A stretch of 39,680 nt of DNA from a virus, in IMG/VR virus record IMGVR_UViG_3300026518_000024, positions 1 through 39,680 of that record; one strand, 5' to 3'. Below the pieces are notes generated by a model. It saw only the letters and a list, made by a program, of their open reading frames with translations. It ran no database searches and was not told the origin of the DNA. This document shows, one piece after another, positions 37,654 to 39,680 of this stretch (positions within the stretch are counted from its first letter, which is position 1; the number at the start of each line of letters is the position of its first letter). The position numbers were made by a program, and so were the translations under genes.

Positions 37654-39465
37654 ATGGCAGTATCTGAAATTGAAGGCGGTAAGATTAAACCCAAAGGGTT
37701 TAAGCAGGGATATACCCTTGCACAGGCCAAAGAATTAGCCAAATGTGCTGATGACCCCATCTATTTCATTGAAAACTATGTAATGCTGAAACACCCAAAA
37801 CTGGGTGCAGTGAAATTCATATTATATGAATTTCAGAAGAGATTGATACAGACGTATGTAGATAATACCCGGTGTATATCTATGCTCAGTCGGCAATGCG
37901 GAAAAACGGCCACCGCTGCTGCTTATCTGCTATGGTGGGGTATATTCAAGGACGATCAGTTCATTTTCATCGCATCAAAGGACCAAGGTGGGGCCGACGA
38001 GATAATGGAGCGGTTGTGGTTTGCCTACGAAGAATTACCATGGTGGCTCAAACCAGGTGTTGTTAAGAACGACGTCAAAACTAAAGTATTCGATAATGGC
38101 ACGAAGATTATGTCGTCGGCAACTACCAAGACCTCTGGTCGTGGTAAATCTCCATCACTTGTGTATTTGGACGAGTTCGCATTCGTTCCACCAGGCGTTG
38201 CTAATGAATTTTGGGTATCTATATTTGCTGCATTGTCCACTGGTGGTGATTGTATTATCACATCAACTCCGAATACTGATGAAGATAAATTTGCCCATCT
38301 GTGGTTCAACGCCATCCCGAGCAAACATACTGATGTATGGGAAGATAAACTTGCCAAACGATATTCTGCGTTGGCAAATGATGATGAACCGTATGAGACC
38401 ATATATGAGACTGATCTAATTGAAGAGGCTATGCGATTGAAGAGCATGTCACTGGTAGATGAAGAGCAGGATGATGAAGACGAACTGGCCTTTGTCAGTT
38501 TCCACGCCCATTGGACTAGTGTGCCTGAGTCATGGTATGAGAAAGGTCCGAAGAAGGGGAAGATCAAGTCATATCGTGGCGAAAAGTTTAAGAACGTTCA
38601 GTTGCGGGCTGGATTATCCAACGAAGAGTTTATGCGAGAATACGATTGTAGCTTCATTTCCGGTGATGCAACTTTGATATCAGGTGGTAAATTGGCATCA
38701 TTCAGGATGACCACTAAAGAGCCTAGATTCGTTGATAAGTGGGGCTGTAGATGGTATGAACCTATTAAGCCTAATACTGCGTATGCAGTGGTGATGGACC
38801 CCTCTGGTGATGGGATTGGAGATGACGCCGCTGTGCAGGTATGGGAGGTGCCCACGCTCACACAGGTTGCCGAATGGAATGCTGCTGAATCCGATCAAGA
38901 TGAGCAGGCCCGAATGCTTCGTCGTATCTTGATGAGAATTGAGGCCCTACAGAATGCCAATCCTGATCATAATGGGGTTAGTGATGTCTATTACAGTGTT
39001 GAGCGTAATTCTATTGGTATTGGTATTATCAGGGTGATAGAGCATGTGGGTGAGGAGAAATTCCCCGGTTGGTTCATTGATGCGTCTGAGGTTTCACTAT
39101 CTGCCCGTGGTGAATCAAACCGAGCCAGTGGTATTAGTGCATATCGTGGGCTATTAACCAGTAATGCTACCAAAAAACGATATGCTCAGGATTTCAAACA
39201 ATTTGTGGAACGAAATCTATTTACCGTGCGATCTAAATATCTGTCCAGCCAATTAAAGACATTCGTTAAAACCGGACCAAGTTGGGCTGCTAAAAATGGG
39301 TGTAAAGATGACCTCGTGATGTCGTGTGTGTTGCAATGCCATTTGATTGATGAGTTACGGTCACAGATACCAGAATTAGATGAATACGTGATGCCAGTGA
39401 TCGAAGACTATGACCCAGACGACCCCAATCATCCTCATAATCAAGCAATGATTCCCTCTATGTGA
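37654..39465 (+). CDS. 17: Terminase large subunit gp17-like (packaging ATPase-nuclease)
   Basis: 603 residues (T4 gp17 is 610). The ATPase domain has Walker A SRQCGKT (79-85; T4 SRQLGKT) and Walker B LVYLDEFAFVPP (169-180) with the catalytic Glu, followed by ITSTPN (coupling motif). The nuclease domain is RNase H-like: AVVMDPSGDGIGDD (Asp ~381), YYSVERNSIG (Glu ~450) and GCKDDLVMSCVL (Asp ~552), the acidic triad that matches T4 D401, E458 and D542. All motifs are intact, so it is functional. It starts 3 bases after the previous gene's stop. The terminase motor pumps DNA into proheads and cuts it. Confidence 0.96.
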   Translation: MAVSEIEGGKIKPKGFKQGYTLAQAKELAKCADDPIYFIENYVMLKHPKLGAVKFILYEFQKRLIQTYVDNTRCISMLSRQCGKTATAAAYLLWWGIFKDDQFIFIASKDQGGADEIMERLWFAYEELPWWLKPGVVKNDVKTKVFDNGTKIMSSATTKTSGRGKSPSLVYLDEFAFVPPGVANEFWVSIFAALSTGGDCIITSTPNTDEDKFAHLWFNAIPSKHTDVWEDKLAKRYSALANDDEPYETIYETDLIEEAMRLKSMSLVDEEQDDEDELAFVSFHAHWTSVPESWYEKGPKKGKIKSYRGEKFKNVQLRAGLSNEEFMREYDCSFISGDATLISGGKLASFRMTTKEPRFVDKWGCRWYEPIKPNTAYAVVMDPSGDGIGDDAAVQVWEVPTLTQVAEWNAAESDQDEQARMLRRILMRIEALQNANPDHNGVSDVYYSVERNSIGIGIIRVIEHVGEEKFPGWFIDASEVSLSARGESNRASGISAYRGLLTSNATKKRYAQDFKQFVERNLFTVRSKYLSSQLKTFVKTGPSWAAKNGCKDDLVMSCVLQCHLIDELRSQIPELDEYVMPVIEDYDPDDPNHPHNQAMIPSM

Positions 39466-39508
39466 CAAATGTGTCATTCATATGCCGAATAGCTGCCACA
39501 TCTGTCAC
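39462..39508. terminator. Hairpin after terminase gene
   Basis: GTGACAAATGTG (39462-39473) pairs with CACATCTGTCAC (39497-39508) at 11 of 12 positions over a 23-base loop. A smaller alternative is TGACA-AATG-TGTCA. No U-tract. It could end the gp17 transcript or mark the edge of the endonuclease insertion that follows. The rest of the gap to 39570 shows nothing clear. Confidence 0.4.
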
Positions 39509-39570
39509 CTAATGAATTATCCGATCCATACGGGGTTGATAGTAAATGATTCAGTTGTCATATGGGTTTC

Positions 39571-39680
39571 ATGAAAAGGAAAACCACCGAACAGTTTATC
39601 ATTGATGCTATAGCAGTGCACGGGGATACATATGATTATTCGAATTCAGAATATATAGGGTCTAGGTCGCCTATTACTAT
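39571..39680 (+). CDS. Zinc-repeat homing endonuclease (N-terminus only, runs off right edge)
   Basis: It starts at ATG 39571 (MKRKTTEQFIIDAIAVHGD), then TYDYSNSEYIGSRSP. This matches the first repeat of the endonucleases at 13846, 14832 and 15928. 36 full codons lie in the window. The nuclease type at its C-terminus cannot be seen. It is the seventh member of this family here. Confidence 0.8.
   Translation, partial: MKRKTTEQFIIDAIAVHGDTYDYSNSEYIGSRSPIT

Overview
The window is a stretch of a T4-superfamily myovirus genome. The T4-type virion genes can be recognised by sequence and keep the T4 order gp13 - gp14 - gp15 - gp18 - gp19, followed by a gp54/gp48-like tube protein, gp4, gp16 and gp17. 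They are split apart by insertions that T4 does not have. Base composition is moderate (roughly 40-45 % GC by eye), genes are tightly packed with many TAATG or ATGA overlaps, and I see no rRNA, tRNA, integrase or transposase. A decayed piece of a bacterial alaS gene, read by eye, looks alphaproteobacterial. This is a weak hint at the host.

Layout. Positions 1-6384 are mainly leftward tail-fibre and adhesin genes, with one rightward HNH endonuclease wedged between them. Positions 6501-7425 hold a chimeric remnant: the start of alaS joined to the end of a von Willebrand A (VWA) gene, closed by a strong bidirectional terminator. Positions 7465-9705 are leftward: a four-helix membrane protein and a large zinc-repeat/Vsr-like homing endonuclease, each with nearly the same sigma70-type promoter. 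Neck gene gp13 (9800) is separated from neck gene gp14 (17097) by an island of four homing endonucleases enclosing an IbrB/IbrA (ParB-like + PAPS-reductase-like) pair. Positions 18285-25386 are an accessory block: a ParB-ART-ART polyvalent protein, two OB-type paralogues, a NADAR-family ADP-ribose glycosidase candidate, a Thg1-like tRNA nucleotidyltransferase, an HNH nuclease and small unknown genes. Then come gp15, gp18 (tail sheath, with a large repeat insertion), another homing endonuclease, small genes including a histidine-phosphatase relative that has lost its RHG motif, and gp19. A second strong bidirectional terminator separates gp19 from a leftward group of three small genes; further right is the ribosomal protein bS21 gene. 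The right end carries the gp54/48-like gene, gp4, gp16, an unknown gene, gp17 and the start of a seventh zinc-repeat endonuclease gene.

Regulation. Two promoter classes can be read directly. Accessory genes have TTGACA/TATAAT-like sigma70 promoters. Virion genes and bS21 are preceded by an octamer (A/C)TAAATA(C/T), close to the T4 late promoter TATAAATA; I count thirteen. At four genes (gp15, gp18 and the small genes at 30870 and 31131) the late octamer sits in or beside a hairpin whose 3' arm holds the ribosome-binding site. Only transcripts started at the late promoter would escape the hairpin, as known for several T4 genes.

Most interesting: (i) the ADP-ribosyltransferase-like + OB + NADAR neighbourhood; (ii) the homing-endonuclease island carrying ibrBA between gp13 and gp14; (iii) the alaS::VWA chimera; (iv) the late-promoter/hairpin switches; (v) bS21 driven from a palindromic, divergent late promoter. 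All functional names come from reading sequence motifs by eye, with no database search.
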